DNA of 64,000 bases from Muscardinus avellanarius (Eukaryota > Chordata > Mammalia > Rodentia > Gliridae), in NCBI GenBank assembly GCA_963383645.1, contig OY726565.1:37740124-37804123 (forward strand), written 5' to 3'. A model generated the notes under the pieces. That model worked only from the letters and a program-made list of their open reading frames with translations, did not search any database and was not told the DNA's origin. Shown piece after piece: positions 21,478 through 32,772 of this stretch. Position 1 is the first letter of the stretch. Each line of letters opens with the position of its first letter. A program made the position numbers and the translations under genes.

Positions 21478-21789
21478 TGCTGCGCGTGGTGGAGAACAAT
21501 TGCAATCCCAGTACTTGGGAGGCTGAGACAGGAGGATCGCAGGTTCATGGCCAGCCTCACCTACTCAAAAAGTAGGTGCTGGGTATGGTGGTGGACGCTT
21601 GTAATCTCAGTACTTTGGAGGCTAACATAGGATTGCAGGGTCAAAGACAGCCTCGGCAACTTAGTGAGGCTCTCAGTAACCTAGTGAGACCTTGTTTCAA
21701 AATAAGAAATAAAATAGGGCTGAGGATGTAGCTTGGAGGTAGAATGACCCTGGATTCAACTCCCCAGTGCCTCAAAAAAAAAAAAAAAA
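21478..21789 (+). mobile_element. SINE left half plus full old SINE
   Basis: 21478-21577 is a B1-like half that stops at CCTACTC. 21578-21789 is a complete dimer with a poly(A) tail. CTCGGTAT before and CTCAGTAT after suggest the pair shares one outer TSD, so the second may have landed in the first. Confidence 0.78.
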
Positions 21790-22226
21790 GACTCAGTATC
21801 TGTTTTGTTTTGTTGCAACAAGTCTACATATCTCTACAAATGGTAGGGAATTAGTAACTTGAATTCTTTTACTTACATGGTAATTCTTATGTTTTCAGAA
21901 CTGTTGTGAAGGAGACCCGTTATGTGCATGTATGTTCTTCACACTCACATCTTTCGTGGCCATCATGAGCCAGGCAAACATGAATCTTACGGACTAGAAA
22001 ATTGCTGATCCTGACTCTTCCCACTGCTGAGTACTCCACCAAAACCCTAACTCTGTCTCTGTCTAGAAAGGGGTGATGAACACTTCCTGTGAAAAAGTGT
22101 TTGCTTTAGGGCTTTTACAAGTTTGTGCCCTTTGAAAAAATACTTATAATCAACACTCTACTTGAAGCGCCTAGCTGCTTTTGAGGGAATAAACCTGTGT
22201 AAGAGGCAGGGAACTTTTAAAGTATA
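21790..22226. other. Unassigned unique DNA
   Basis: No repeat or coding signal recognised. Confidence 0.4.
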
Positions 22227-22240
22227 CTAAAATGAATTTT

Positions 22241-22446
22241 TTTTGGGGGGGTCTGGGGATGGAACCCAGGGGCATTCAACCTCCGAGCTACACCTCCTGC
22301 CCTATTTTTTATTCTTTATTTTGAAACCAGGTCTCACTGAGTTGCGGAGGGCCTCACTAAGTAGCTGAGACTGGCAGGGAATCGCGATCCTCCGGGCTCA
22401 GCCTCCTGAATGCTGGGACCACAAGCGTGCGCCACCACGCCCAGCT
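22241..22446 (-). mobile_element. B1-dID SINE, type 1b
   Basis: Head TTTTGGGGGGGTCTGGGGAT, complete both halves. TSD CTAAAATGAATTTT at 22227-22240 and 22448-22461. Confidence 0.92.
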
Positions 22447-22701
22447 TCTAAAATGAATTTTGAAACCACGTGAAGTAAAACCTTTGGGTAATGCCATCAG
22501 AAGCAGTTCAGGGTCAGATGACGAGATCAAGGGAAAAGAGTAGAATGTCTAGAAAAATATGTAAGAATGTAGTGTTAGCAAGCAGAGACCTTTCAAATCT
22601 GTAGTTAAAGTATTGATTATTTAATAAATAGGACTGAAATAACTGGGAAAAATGAAATTAAATTTCTATGTCACACCAAAATACATATTAGAAGGGCCAG
22701 A

Positions 22702-22914
22702 ATTTTTTTTGGGGGGATTACTAGGGATTGAACCCAGGGGTATTATATCTCTGAGCTATACCCCCAGCCCTATTTTTTATTCTTTATTTTGAAACAGGGT
22801 CTCACTAAGTTGTGGATGGCCTCACTAAGTAGCTGAGGCTGGCCGCGAACGTGCAATCCTCCTTTCTGAGCCTCTCAAGTACTGGGATTATAGGTATGCT
22901 CCACCACATCAGGC
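22702..22914 (-). mobile_element. B1-dID SINE
   Basis: T-run, G-run, then ATTACTAGGGATTGAACC and a full left half ending CCACCACATCAGGC. Confidence 0.87.
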
Positions 22915-22929
22915 TTGATGAGCAATTTG

Positions 22930-23300
22930 TGACAAGATAATCGAGAACAAATATTCTTACTATAAACTCTTTTAAATAGAGAATGGACACAACAATAGAA
23001 AAATGAACAAATGACAAATAAACATGCAAAAAACTGTTTAGCCTTTCTGGCAATTAAAAATTCAAACTAAAAGAAGATAGGATTACTTCAATCAATACAT
23101 TAACAAGACTAAAAAAAAATCCAATACCCATTATGGCAAGGGTGTGAGGAAATAGATACCATATATTGCTGGTGGGAAAATCAAATAGGGCAAGCTTCCT
23201 GAAAAGCCAGTCAACAATATGTGGCAAAACTCTTATAATCAGAAGAAAAATAAGTGCACTTACATTCTGAAAAATAGAAGAGGCTAAGCACATGTAATGC
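22930..23300 (+). mobile_element. Old L1 fragment (L1M-like)
   Basis: Diverged ORF2 tail: GAACAAATGACAAATAAACA, GGGTGTGAGGAAATAGATAC, ATATTGCTGGTGGGAAAATC. Far more decayed than the L1 copies at 4.5 and 14 kb. Confidence 0.62.
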
Positions 23301-23702
23301 TTTTGAGAAGACATTGTTTTTCTTTTCCTCCTATTGTGCTCAAATCTTGCCTATTGACTTCTAAAATTTGGCAGACCTAGAGACTCTTATTTAAAAAAAA
23401 AAAAAAAGGTCCACATACTTCTTTCTCAGTTGCTTGTTAGGATTTCCTAGGGGGGAGCTTTCTGGATTAGAATTGTTGAAACCAGGTTATGTCCATTCTG
23501 AATAAGCATTAAAGTATCAAAAAAAATATATATCCTTTGAACAATTAATGAAACTTGAACTGGGGATTAAAATATTTGATTGGGCTTTCTTAAAGGTCAC
23601 GTCTGGTTACACATTCAAGTCCATTTTGATAGCAATTTATTTCTGGAGTAATAGTACTAACAAAACATAAGTTGATGGCCAAGGGACTCATTTATCTCCT
23701 TT
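23301..23702. other. Unassigned AT-rich DNA
   Basis: No feature recognised. Confidence 0.4.
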
Positions 23703-24163
23703 TGTGTGTGTGTGTGTGTGGTACTGAGGATTGAATCCAGGGGCCTTCTACCTCTGAGCTCTACCTCCAGCCCTATTTTTTATTTTTTATTTTTTTATTT
23801 TTTTTAAATTTTTTATTATTTTTGGTGGTACTGGGGGTGGAACCCAGGGGCTTTCTACCTTCGGGCTATACTCCCAGACCTATTGTATATTTTATTTGGA
23901 AACAGGGTCTCACTAAATTGCTGAGAGCCTCACTAAGTAGCTGAGGCTGGCTTCAAACCTGTGCGATCCTCCTGTCTCAGCCTCCCAAGCGCGGGGATTA
24001 TAAGCGTGCATCACTACGCCCGGCTTAGTTTTTTATTTTGAAACAGGGTTTTGCTAGGTTGATGAGAGTCTCATACTTTTGCTAGGTTGATGAGAGAATA
24101 GCTGAGACTATCCTTGAACTTGTGATCCTCCTGCTTCAGCCTCCCAAGTATTGTGGTTACCAG
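23703..24163 (-). mobile_element. Old SINE with (TG)n head, split by a type 2 SINE
   Basis: Right half at 23720-23795 behind a (TG)n run; left half resumes near 24025 and contains a local duplication of GCTAGGTTGATGAGAG at about 24052 and 24081. Confidence 0.85.
23800..24024 (-). mobile_element. B1-dID SINE, type 2, nested
   Basis: Complete reverse-strand copy: GGTGGTACTGGGGGTGGAAC through CACTACGCCCGGC. Confidence 0.9.
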
Positions 24164-24389
24164 ATCACGAGAGGAAGGACCAAGGGGCAGGAGTGGTAAA
24201 ATGGGATACAGAGGCAAGTTGCTTCTTGTTTTGATCACTACCTAGAATTGCTCAGGCACACAAGGGCTAAACTGATTCACGGAAGGGTATAAAAGTTCAA
24301 GTTTTGAGCTATATGCCCACCTCATGAATTACTCCGAAACAATTTATCTTACTATAACATTTGTAGATATTGGTAGATGCTTAGAGAGG

Positions 24390-24480
24390 CTAGATTCCAA
24401 CCCCTTTTTCTGAGAGATGATGAAGCCAAGGCTCAGGAAGTTCAACTTTCCCAAAGTCCTGTGGCTCATAATTCGGACGC
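24390..24480 (-). mobile_element. MIR SINE fragment
   Basis: Antisense MIR words: TGATGAAGCCAAGGCTCAGG, AAGTTCAACTTTCCCAAAGT. Confidence 0.65.
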
Positions 24481-24808
24481 ATGCATTCCCAGACAAGCCA
24501 AGCACCATGCAGCATCTCCTCCCAGACTTCAGGACCCCACCTGTCTTGGGTTACACCCCGGGGTGCCTGTTGTGTAAAAGCTCATCAGCTCTGTCTGGTC
24601 ATGCTTCTGCACCACAGTGTCATCTGTCCGGGCATGAAGACAGGCTACTGCTAACCTGATCCCGGCTGGGGTGGTGTGTGGTGAATGTGTCCTGTGAGGG
24701 AAAGCTATAGTTCCCAGCTGCTGGCTGTGCTGAGAGCAGGAACATTTGGTAGGGAGCAGAGATGGGCGTGGACTGTCACTCACTCATGACCTGTGCGCAC
24801 TCATTCTT
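24481..24808. other. Unassigned unique DNA
   Basis: Moderate GC, no recognised repeat. Overlapping frames of 66-84 codons on both strands have no family signature. Confidence 0.4.
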
Positions 24809-24820
24809 CCATAAGGCCCC

Positions 24821-25032
24821 CCCCTTTTTTTTTGGTGGTACTGGGGGTGGAACCCAGAGGCCTTCTACCTCCGGGCTATACTCCCAGACCTATTTTATAC
24901 TTTATTTGGAAACAGGGTCTCACTAAGTTGCTGAGAGCCTCACTAAGTAGCTGAGGCTGGCTTCGAACTGTGCAATCCTCCTGTCTCAGCCTCCCAAGCG
25001 CGGGGATTACAAGCGCGCGCCACCACGCCCAG
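24821..25032 (-). mobile_element. B1-dID SINE, type 2
   Basis: Complete, little diverged. CCATAAGGCCCC before and CCATAAGCCC after form the TSD. Confidence 0.92.
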
Positions 25033-25042
25033 CCATAAGCCC

Positions 25043-25292
25043 TTTTTTTTTTTTTTGAAGGAGCCTCTCTTGTAAGGCCGCTCAGAGTGAAGCTGGGCAC
25101 TTGCTTTCGGAGCCCAGCAGGCCATTTGGATCATCTTTGTTGTCTGGTCCTGCAAAGAATGTGCCGAGATGAATAGTGGTGCTTTCTTGAATTCTCTTGG
25201 GCACAGGAGGAGTTCATATATAATTCTGTCAATTACAGTGGAAGTCCAAATGGTGGCAACAGCTGTGCTTCCTTTTCAATTTCCATTTAGTG

Positions 25293-25293
<1 letters not shown>
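25043..25293. other. Unassigned unique DNA
   Basis: No feature recognised. Confidence 0.4.
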
Positions 25294-25336
<43 letters not shown>

Positions 25337-25777
25337 TGTGTGTGTGTTATGGGGATTGAACCCAGAGCCATTCTACCTCTGAGGTACACCCTCAGCCCTT
25401 TTTTTTTTTTATTCTTCAGTTTGAAACAAGGTCTCACTACATTGTGGAGGGCCTCACTAAGTAGCTGAGGCTGGCCACAAACCTGTGATCCTCCTGTCTC
25501 AGTCTTTTGGTGGCACTGGGGGCGGAACCCAGAGGCTTTCTACCTCCGGGCTATACTCCCAGACCTTTTTTTAAAAAAAAAATTTTTTTTTGGAAACAGG
25601 GTCTCACTAAGTTGCTGAGAGCCTCACTAAGTAGCTGAGGCTGGCTTCGAACCCATGAGATCCTCTTGTCTCAGCCTCCCAAGCGCAGGGATTACAAGCG
25701 TGCGCCACCATGCCCAGCTCCTCCTGCCTCAGTCTTTAAAATACTGAGATTACTGGCATGTGCCATCACACTTGACT
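25294..25777 (-). mobile_element. SINE with (TG)n head, split by a type 2 SINE
   Basis: (TG)n at 25296-25347, right half, most of the left half to about 25507; the last part resumes near 25738. TSD of the inner copy: CTCCTGTCTCAGTCTT and CTCCTGCCTCAGTCTT. Confidence 0.88.
25508..25723 (-). mobile_element. B1-dID SINE, type 2, nested
   Basis: Complete copy with an A-run/T-run between halves (25574-25590). Confidence 0.9.
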
Positions 25778-25879
25778 TTAAATTTTTTTTTAAATTTTGA
25801 GACAGGTTCTTGCTAAATTTCCTTTTCTTCTTGTTTTCTTCTTTTCAGGACTCTCTGTTGTTTCTTCTGTTTTAGTCAA

Positions 25880-25881
<2 letters not shown>

Positions 25882-25924
<43 letters not shown>

Positions 25925-26100
25925 TATTGGGGGTGGAACCCAGGGGCTTTTCTACTTTCGGGCTATACTCCCAGTCCTATTTTATACTTTTTTGGAAATC
26001 GGGTCTCACTAAGTTTCTGAGAGCCTCACTAAGTAGCTGAGGCTGGCTTTGAACCTGTGCTATCCTCCTGTCTCAGCCTCCCAAGCGCTGGGATTACAAG
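25882..26100 (-). mobile_element. B1-dID SINE, type 2, (TG)n head
   Basis: (TG)n at 25882-25922, right half GATATTGGGGGTGGAACC. The 5' end stops at GATTACAAG, about 20 bases short. Confidence 0.88.
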
Positions 26101-26202
26101 TGAGTACTGTTCAACATTAATATACATATGAAAGGAACAAAAATAAAAAGAATTTAAAAAGAATTTAAAGTTACAAATTTTTAAACACTAATGAAAATTT
26201 TT

Positions 26203-26323
26203 TGTTATTTATTTTTTATTCTTTATTTTGAAACAGGGTCTCACTGAGTTGCAAAGGGCCTCACTAATGGCTGAGGCTGTCCATGAACTGCTGGGATTAT
26301 ACGCACGTGCCACCATTCCCTGC
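26203..26323 (-). mobile_element. B1-like left half
   Basis: TTATTCTTTATTTTGAAACA to CACCATTCCCTGC with an internal deletion; no ID half. Confidence 0.8.
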
Positions 26324-26464
26324 TTGGTAGTAACTATTATAATTCCCATTTTTATAGGTATAATCATGCTAATTTTTTCATTCTTCCTTAAGACATGCTC
26401 AGAAGTCTTGTTATCTCAAATTTGGGCTTGTATGAAACTCAAGTATCTAAAATTTAGAAATTAA

Positions 26465-26689
26465 GCCGGGCATGGTGGCACCTGCTTGTAATCTCAGCAT
26501 TTGGGAGGCTGAGACAGGAGGATCGCGGTTCGCAAACAGCCTCAGCTACTACTTAGTGAGGCCCTTTGCAACTCAGTGAGACCCGGTTTCAAAATAAAGA
26601 ATAAAAAATAGGGCTGGGGGTGTAGCTCGGAGGTAGAATGCCTGAGTTCCATCCCCAGTACTGCCAAAAAAAAAAAAAAAAAAAAAAAA
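26465..26689 (+). mobile_element. B1-dID SINE, type 1a
   Basis: Complete dimer with a small ACT duplication (CAGCTACTACTTAG) and about 24 A. Confidence 0.9.
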
Positions 26690-27224
26690 TTAGTAATCAG
26701 GGTGCAAACTCATGAAGTAACTTTTTCCTTCAGATTTTCTAATATTTGATAGTTTAAATTTATATACAGAATCCATAAAAATTATACACAGAGATATTAT
26801 CAAAGAGGCACAAGTTACATTCGGAGCAATTTTAACTTTTTAAATCTCAGAAAAGATGTTTTATTACTTTAATAATAGCACAATACTAACAGTAAGATGT
26901 TATGAACATTTGCTGTGGAATGGTGGACAGTGCCCAGCACCATAGCGCAGGACTGCGAGCTGGTCGCGGGGAGAATGGCGTTCGCTCAGAGCCACCTGTT
27001 GCTTTCATGCCAGATTCTTCTCGCCAGTAGCTCAGGTTATAAAATACATTTATTCCTTGTGCAAAGTTAGCTGTTCTTAGTGAGATCAAATCCTCAGTTT
27101 TTATCCACTTTTCTAAAACTATTTGCACTGATTGGCCCAGGCTGTTTGTGATTTACAACTCAAACACTGATTTATATTAAAGATACACATTATTAGAAAA
27201 TTTTAATTATACTCAGTTTAAAAT
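26690..27224. other. Unassigned unique DNA
   Basis: AT-rich with a short GC-richer patch at 26930-27000. No repeat or gene recognised. Confidence 0.4.
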
Positions 27225-27238
27225 AGAAACCAATTAGA

Positions 27239-27450
27239 GCCGGGTGTGGTGGCGCACGCTTGTAATCCCAGCATTCAGAAGCTGAGACAGGAGGATCGTG
27301 GTTCACGGACAGCCTCAGGGCCCTTTGCAACTCAGTGAGACCCTGTTTCAAAATAATGAATAAAAAATAGGGCTGAGGGTATAGCTCGGAGGTAGAATGC
27401 CCCTGGGTTTCATTCCCAGTACTGCAAAAAAAGAAAAAAAAAAAAAAAAA
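27239..27450 (+). mobile_element. B1-dID SINE, type 1a
   Basis: Lacks CTACTTAGTGAG in the left half. TSD AGAAACCAATTAGA / AGAAACCAAATAAA. Confidence 0.88.
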
Positions 27451-27511
27451 AAGAAACCAAATAAAATTTGTCTAAAAGTCTGCTCCTCCTCTTTCTCCTC
27501 TTCCTTCTTCA

Positions 27512-27705
27512 TAGTGGGGATTCAACCCAAGGGGCTTCTACCTCCAAGCTAGACCCCCAACCCTTTTTAAATCTTTTGTTTTGAAACCAGGTCTCGCTAG
27601 GTTGCTGAGGGTCTTGCTAAATTGCTGAAGCTGGTCTTGAACCTATGATCCTCCTGTCTCAGCATCCCAAGTACTGGGATTACAGGAGTGAGCTACCATG
27701 CCTGG
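27512..27705 (-). mobile_element. Old B1-dID SINE
   Basis: ATAGTGGGGATTCAACCC, then GTCTCGCTAGGTTGCTGAGG; older diagnostic bases. Confidence 0.82.
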
Positions 27706-27981
27706 CTAAGAATGTCTTCTTTAATTAGCTAATGAATACAACAGTTTCTTGGAAAGAGAAAGCCTTGCACTTCTTCTCCCACTTTGTTACCTGTAGCCTC
27801 CTGAGCAATCTGCCTAGAAGAAGAAAAGAACTATCATCTCAGTGGGACCCACGAATTTACAGAAAGTTGGAAATATACTACAGAGGCATTCCCCCCCCCC
27901 CCACTGGAGACTGTTTTTGACCTGATGGCTCATCATTTCTTTAGTATGATTTACCTACCTACAAACTTCTCCTCCTTCTTT

Positions 27982-28158
27982 AGTTTTTGGTGCTGGAGAC
28001 TGAACTCAGGGGCTACCTCCAAGCTGCACCCTTAGACCAATTTTATTATTGGTCTAACAGGAGCTCGCTAAGTTGCTGAGTCCAGCTTTGAACCTACGAT
28101 CCTCCCATCTCAGGCTCCCAAGTCCTGGGATTCCAGGCGTGCACCACCATGACTGGCT
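27982..28158 (-). mobile_element. Old SINE, partly deleted
   Basis: TTTTTGGTGCTGGAGACTGA, then a left half with GGTCTAACAGGAGCTCGC in place of the usual middle. Confidence 0.75.
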
Positions 28159-28320
28159 AAAGATCTTCTGCATAACCATCACAGGCATCAAGATTAGGAG
28201 ATCAACACTGAGAATCTGCCATCTAACCCCCAAATCTATTCAAGTTTCCCTACTGTTCCAGCAATGCCTTCTGTAACAAAATGACTTATTTCAGAATCAT
28301 ACAGTGCATTTCGTTGTATC

Positions 28321-28542
28321 TTTTTATTTATTTAATTGTTTGTGGTACTGGAGATTGAACCCAGAGAACTGTACCTGTGAAATACACCTCCAGCCCTATT
28401 TTATTTTTACTTATTTGGAAACAGGGTCTCACTAAGTTGTTGAGAGCCTCATTAAGTTGCTCAAACTGGATGCGAACCTGCAATCCTTCGGTCTCAGCCT
28501 CCCAAGTACTGGGATTACAAGCATGTGCCACCACACCTGGCT
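28321..28542 (-). mobile_element. B1-dID SINE
   Basis: (TTTA)n head, type 2-like middle (TATTTGGAAACAGGGTCTCA), diverged right half. Confidence 0.85.
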
Positions 28543-28670
28543 TCTTTATTTCAGTTTGTAACATTTCCTTAGTCTTTCCTTGACTTCTTACCAGATTACA
28601 GGTTATTTTGTACAATATCCCTTATTTGGGGGTTTGTCTAATGTTTCTTTGTGATTAGATTCAGGTTACT

Positions 28671-28891
28671 CTTTTTTTTTTTTTTTTTTGGTGGTGGTGG
28701 TACTGGGGATTGAACCCAGGGGCATTCTACCTTTGGGCTATACTCCCAGCTATTTTTAATTTTTTTTATTTGTTTATTTGTTTTTGAAACAGGGTCTCAC
28801 TATATTTCTGAGGCTGGCATCAAACCTGTGATTCTCCTGTCTCAGCCTCCCAAGTACCGAGATTACAGGGCATGCATCACTGCACCCGGCT
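28671..28891 (-). mobile_element. B1-dID SINE, short left half
   Basis: T-run, (GGT)n, right half; lacks the GAGGGCCTCACTAAGTAGC segment. Confidence 0.85.
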
Positions 28892-28904
28892 AGGCTGTTT
28901 GTTT

Positions 28905-28906
28905 GT

Positions 28907-28937
<31 letters not shown>

Positions 28938-29135
28938 CTTTGTGGGTCTGGGGATGGAACCCAGGGGAATTAGACCTCTGAGCAACAGCCCCTGCTCTAT
29001 TTTTTATTCTTTATTTTGAAACCGATCTCACTGAGTTGCAGAGGGCCTCACTAAGTAGCTGAGGCTGTCCGTGAACCGCGATCCTCCAGTCTCAGCCTCC
29101 CGAATGCTGGGATTAGTGCGCCACCACGCCCGGCT
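28905..29135 (-). mobile_element. B1-dID SINE, type 1b
   Basis: (TTTA)n head. TAGGCTGTTTGTTTG before and TAGGCTGTTTATTTT after form the TSD, so it landed right beside the previous SINE. Confidence 0.9.
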
Positions 29136-29198
29136 TAGGCTGTTTATTTTTGACAAAGCATTTGTCTTGTTTTCAATGCCAAAAAAAGTGTTTTTTGG

Positions 29199-29437
29199 AG
29201 CCAGGCATGGCGGCTCAGGCTTGTAATCCCAGTACTTGGGAGGCTGAGACAGTAGGATCAAAGGTTCAATGGCCAGCCTCAGCTTCTTAGAGAGGCCCTC
29301 TTCAACTTAGTGAGATCTTATTTCAAAAAAAGAATAAAAAAATTAGGCTGAGGGTGTAGCTCAGAGGTAGAATGCTCCTGGGTTTCATTCCCAGTACTGC
29401 AAAATAAATAAATAAATAAATGAACAAACAAATAAAT
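29199..29437 (+). mobile_element. B1-dID SINE
   Basis: Complete dimer with an (AAAT)n tail. TSD AAAGTGTTTTTTGG / AAAGTGTTCTTTGG. Confidence 0.9.
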
Positions 29438-29471
29438 AAAGTGTTCTTTGGTACTAGAAATATAACTTTTT

Positions 29472-29897
29472 GTTTGTTTGTGTGGTACTGGGGATTTAAC
29501 TTAAGGGCTTTCTACCTCTGAGCTACACCCCCAGCCCTTTTTATTTTTTATTTTTTTAATTTTTATTTATTTATTTTTTTTGGTGGTACTGGGGTTCCTG
29601 GAAGCCCTTCTACCTCCGGGCTACACTCCCAGACCTATTTTTACATTTTTATTTGGAAACAGGGTCTCCTAAGCCAGCGCGCGGGGCTGGCTTCGAACCT
29701 GCGCGATCCTCCTGTTTCAGCCTCCCAAGCGCGGGGATTACAAGCGTGCGCCACCACGCCCGGCTGCCCTTTTTATTTTTGAATAGTCTCTGTAGGTTGC
29801 TGAGCGTCTCACTACCTGCTTACACTGTCCTCAAACCTTCAATCCTCCTTTGTCAGCCTGCCAAATAACTAGGATTATAGGCGTGTGCCACTACCTT
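29472..29897 (-). mobile_element. Old SINE split by a type 3 SINE
   Basis: Right half at 29472-29545, left half at about 29781-29897. Its target AGAAATATAACTTTTT (about 29455) recurs as AGAAATAGAACTTTTT after it. Confidence 0.87.
29578..29765 (-). mobile_element. B1-dID SINE, type 3, nested
   Basis: Carries AGCCAGCGCGCGGGGCTGGC in the short left half. GCCCTTTTTATTTTT flanks both sides as the TSD. Confidence 0.9.
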
Positions 29898-29914
29898 CAG
29901 AAATAGAACTTTTT

Positions 29915-30250
29915 TTCTTTTTTGCGGGTCTGGTGATGGAACCCAGGGGCCTTCTACCTCTGGGCTACACTCCCAGACCTATTTTATATTTGTATTTGGA
30001 AACAGGGTCTCTTAAACCAGCTGAGGCTGGCTTCGAACCTGTGCGATCCTCCTGTCTCAGCCTCCCAAGTGCGGGGATTACAAGTGTGCGCCACCATGAC
30101 CGGCTTTTTATTCTTTATTTTGAAACAGAGTCTCACTGAGTTGCAGAGGGCCTCACTAAGTAGCTGAGGCTGTCCACGAACCGGGATCCTAAGGTCTCAG
30201 CCTCCCAAATGCTGGGATTACAAGCGTGCCCCATCACCCCCCCCCCCCCG
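29915..30250 (-). mobile_element. Two SINE units sharing one target, with C-run
   Basis: 29915-30103 is a full dimer. 30104-30230 is a separate B1-like half, followed by a run of about 14 C. The target AGAAATATAACTTTT appears again at about 30252, the third copy in 800 bases. Confidence 0.82.
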
Positions 30251-30446
30251 CAGAAATATAACTTTTGGACACAGGCTGGCCATATGCTCAATTTGAATTT
30301 CCATATATACAATTTTATTGTCACTTATAACTTTGCATCTATCCCTTATAACTTTAGCATTTTTTTTTTTTTACCATAACTCAGCTTGTTACGCTGCATA
30401 ATTTGTGGCAATAAATCTTACCCTTGACTGCCATGGTGGTCTGGCT

Positions 30447-30670
30447 CAGAGTTTCTTAATCCCAGTACAACTGACAATCTGGGCCAAGTAATTCTTTGTT
30501 TAGGGGGCTGTCAAGTGCATAGCAGGAGGATATCCAGCATTCATGACCTCGATTCATTACATACCATTAGCACCTCTGGGCCACTGCAGCAACTAAAAAT
30601 GTCTCTCTCTACACGTTGGTAAACGTCCCCCAAGGGAATGAAGTCGCCTCTGGTGCAAAACGGCTGAGGG
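30447..30670 (-). mobile_element. MER20-like hAT-Charlie relic
   Basis: Words in order: GGCCAAGTAATTCTTTGTTT, GGGGGCTGTCAAGTGCATAG, CAGGAGGATATCCAGCATTC, AAAAATGTCTCTCTC, AACGTCCCCCAAGG. About 220 bp, the full family length. MER20 and MER5 names could be confused from memory, but the hAT-Charlie assignment is firm. Confidence 0.82.
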
Positions 30671-31134
30671 GCTCCTTTATTGTGTTGGTCTGAACTCTAA
30701 TCATGTTCAAATCTTCATGAAACAGAACAGAGTTCAGGCAATCTCTTTCACTTCACTTTCATCTACCTTTCAGTGGAACCAGAACATTCATTCCATCATG
30801 TGCTAACAATGGTACCTTCTAAGCTAAATAATACATATGCCTTGTTCTAATTTAGTTTTTACTGAGCAGGACAAGAGACTTGTTTACTTGATGCAGTGGT
30901 CATCTTACTTGGTGAGCATCTTTGCCAAAAAACAAAATTTCTGTGTAAGGCCTATTATAAATTTAAAAAACCAGATAACTATCACTTTCTTCTATAATAA
31001 GTAGACTTTTCTGATTCTATTATTTCTTCCATTCCTTAAGGGCACTTGCTGTTTGGCCTGTACCTTTTGGCAAATAATTATTTTCAATTTATATTTATTA
31101 TTTTAACTTTGTCTATTTGCTCATTTTTTCCCCT
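30671..31134. other. Unassigned unique DNA
   Basis: No feature recognised. Confidence 0.4.
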
Positions 31135-31265
31135 TGTCATCTTGCATTCCTATCTAACTGGAAGCTCTTAAAGAAGAGAGATATACCTTTTCTGTGTTTC
31201 CTACTAGCCTGACATATGGCTGAGCGAAGAGAGTGGATACTCAATGACTATTGGATTCAATTCAA
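31135..31265 (+). mobile_element. L2 3' end
   Basis: AACTGGAAGCTCTTAAAGAA, then CTGACATATGGCTGAGCG, then GGATACTCAATGACTATTGG follow the L2 terminal pattern. Confidence 0.65.
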
Positions 31266-32114
31266 CTGCTTATGCCAGGAGTGGTTGAGAGCTGCATATG
31301 TTAGAATGTAACAGAAACCCACCATTCCCACCATGAGAGAGAGAGGGAGAGAGAGGGGCGATTCCCTAAAATATGTAGACTTTTAGATTTATTAATCATT
31401 TACATTAATATTTTCATGAAGTAAGTGGAAATTATATCCATTCTGTCAGAGGAAATTCGGGCTGCCTGGGGCTTCTCAGCCAGTGTTGTTCCTGGAAAAC
31501 TAACCTTGGAATTATCCTGCCCTATGGTATAACTCAGAGAGTCACACCAAAGTTGTCAACAAGCACACCTGTATACAGGTAAATACTAATTTAAGACTCC
31601 AAAACAATTTGGAAGAGATAGCATATGGCCAAAATTATTCTCTAAGCTGAACTTTTACTTCAGTATTCCCCTCCCTTTCTGGTGAAAGTGTATATTCCTA
31701 AGGGGACTGAGTGATAGCAAGAGAGCATAAAGCATCAGCTGGAGAGTGGGCGTGCCCTGTGTGGCAGGCTGTGTCTGGCGGGGTCTCTGGGAGCACTGCT
31801 GAGTGCTCCACAGTTTTCTGCACCCCATTTCCTGGGTGCACACAGGAATCCTTTGCTTGCATTTAACTGAGATTTCTCCATCATCCCTTTAAATTTGGGG
31901 GGCTCTTGGACAGAAATCTTTCTGAAAAACTTATGTTAAGGTGGGGGGAAGCATCTGAGATTTTATTCTTACCTATATCATATATGACTTTTGTTTATTA
32001 TTAAATATAACGAGTGTCGTGCTTCCATTTTAATTTTTAAAATTAAATTTTTATTTATTACTTTTTTTATTACTGATGAAGAAGTTTCCTTTTCTTAAAA
32101 TTCTGTTGAGTATT
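31266..32114. other. Unassigned unique DNA
   Basis: (GA)n-rich patch at 31334-31360; otherwise unique. AT-rich after 31970. Confidence 0.4.
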
Positions 32115-32349
32115 GCTGGGTATAGTGGCACATGCCTGTAATCTCGGTACTTGGGAGGCTGACACAGGAGGATCACAGGTTCAAAGCCAGCCTCAGCAAC
32201 TTAGCAAGATACTTAACAATTTAGTCACACTTTATTTTGAAATTTAGAAAAAAAAATAGGGCTGGGGTGTAGCTTAGAGATAGAATGCCCTCGAGTTAAA
32301 TCCATACTACCAAAACCAAACCAAACCAAGCGAAACAATAAAAAACCAA
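32115..32349 (+). mobile_element. Old B1-dID SINE
   Basis: Variant with CAGCAACTTAGCAAGA; the tail is (ACCAA)n-like, ending near 32349. Confidence 0.85.
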
Positions 32350-32369
32350 ACTGTTAAATAGTAATTTTC

Positions 32370-32598
32370 AGCCGGGCTTGGTGGCGTACGCTTGTAATCC
32401 CCGCGCTTGGGAGGCGGAGACAGGAGGATCGCACAGGTTCAAAGCCAGCCTCAGCTACTTAGTGAGGCTCTCAGCAACTTAGTGAGAACCTGATTCCAAA
32501 AAAGTATAAAATAGGGCTGGGAGTATAGCCCAGAGGTAGAAAACCCCCTGGGTTCAACCCCCAGTATCACACACACACATACACACACACAAAAATAA
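32370..32598 (+). mobile_element. B1-dID SINE, type 2, (AC)n tail
   Basis: Ends CCCCCAGTATC followed by (AC)n and (AAT)n. TAGTAATTTTCA before and TAATAATTTTCA after form the TSD. Confidence 0.9.
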
Positions 32599-32721
32599 TA
32601 ATAATAATTTTCATTTGGATTTGGCTTTCATCATTTACTTATATTAAATCACACATAGACTTTGGGATACCAAAACAAATTATCTCTCTTCACATTTGTC
32701 TGTAAAGTCAACACACGCTTA

Positions 32722-32770
<49 letters not shown>
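32722..32770. repeat. (CA)n microsatellite
   Basis: About 24 CA units, one of the few in the window not attached to a recognisable SINE. Confidence 0.95.
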
Positions 32771-32772
<2 letters not shown>

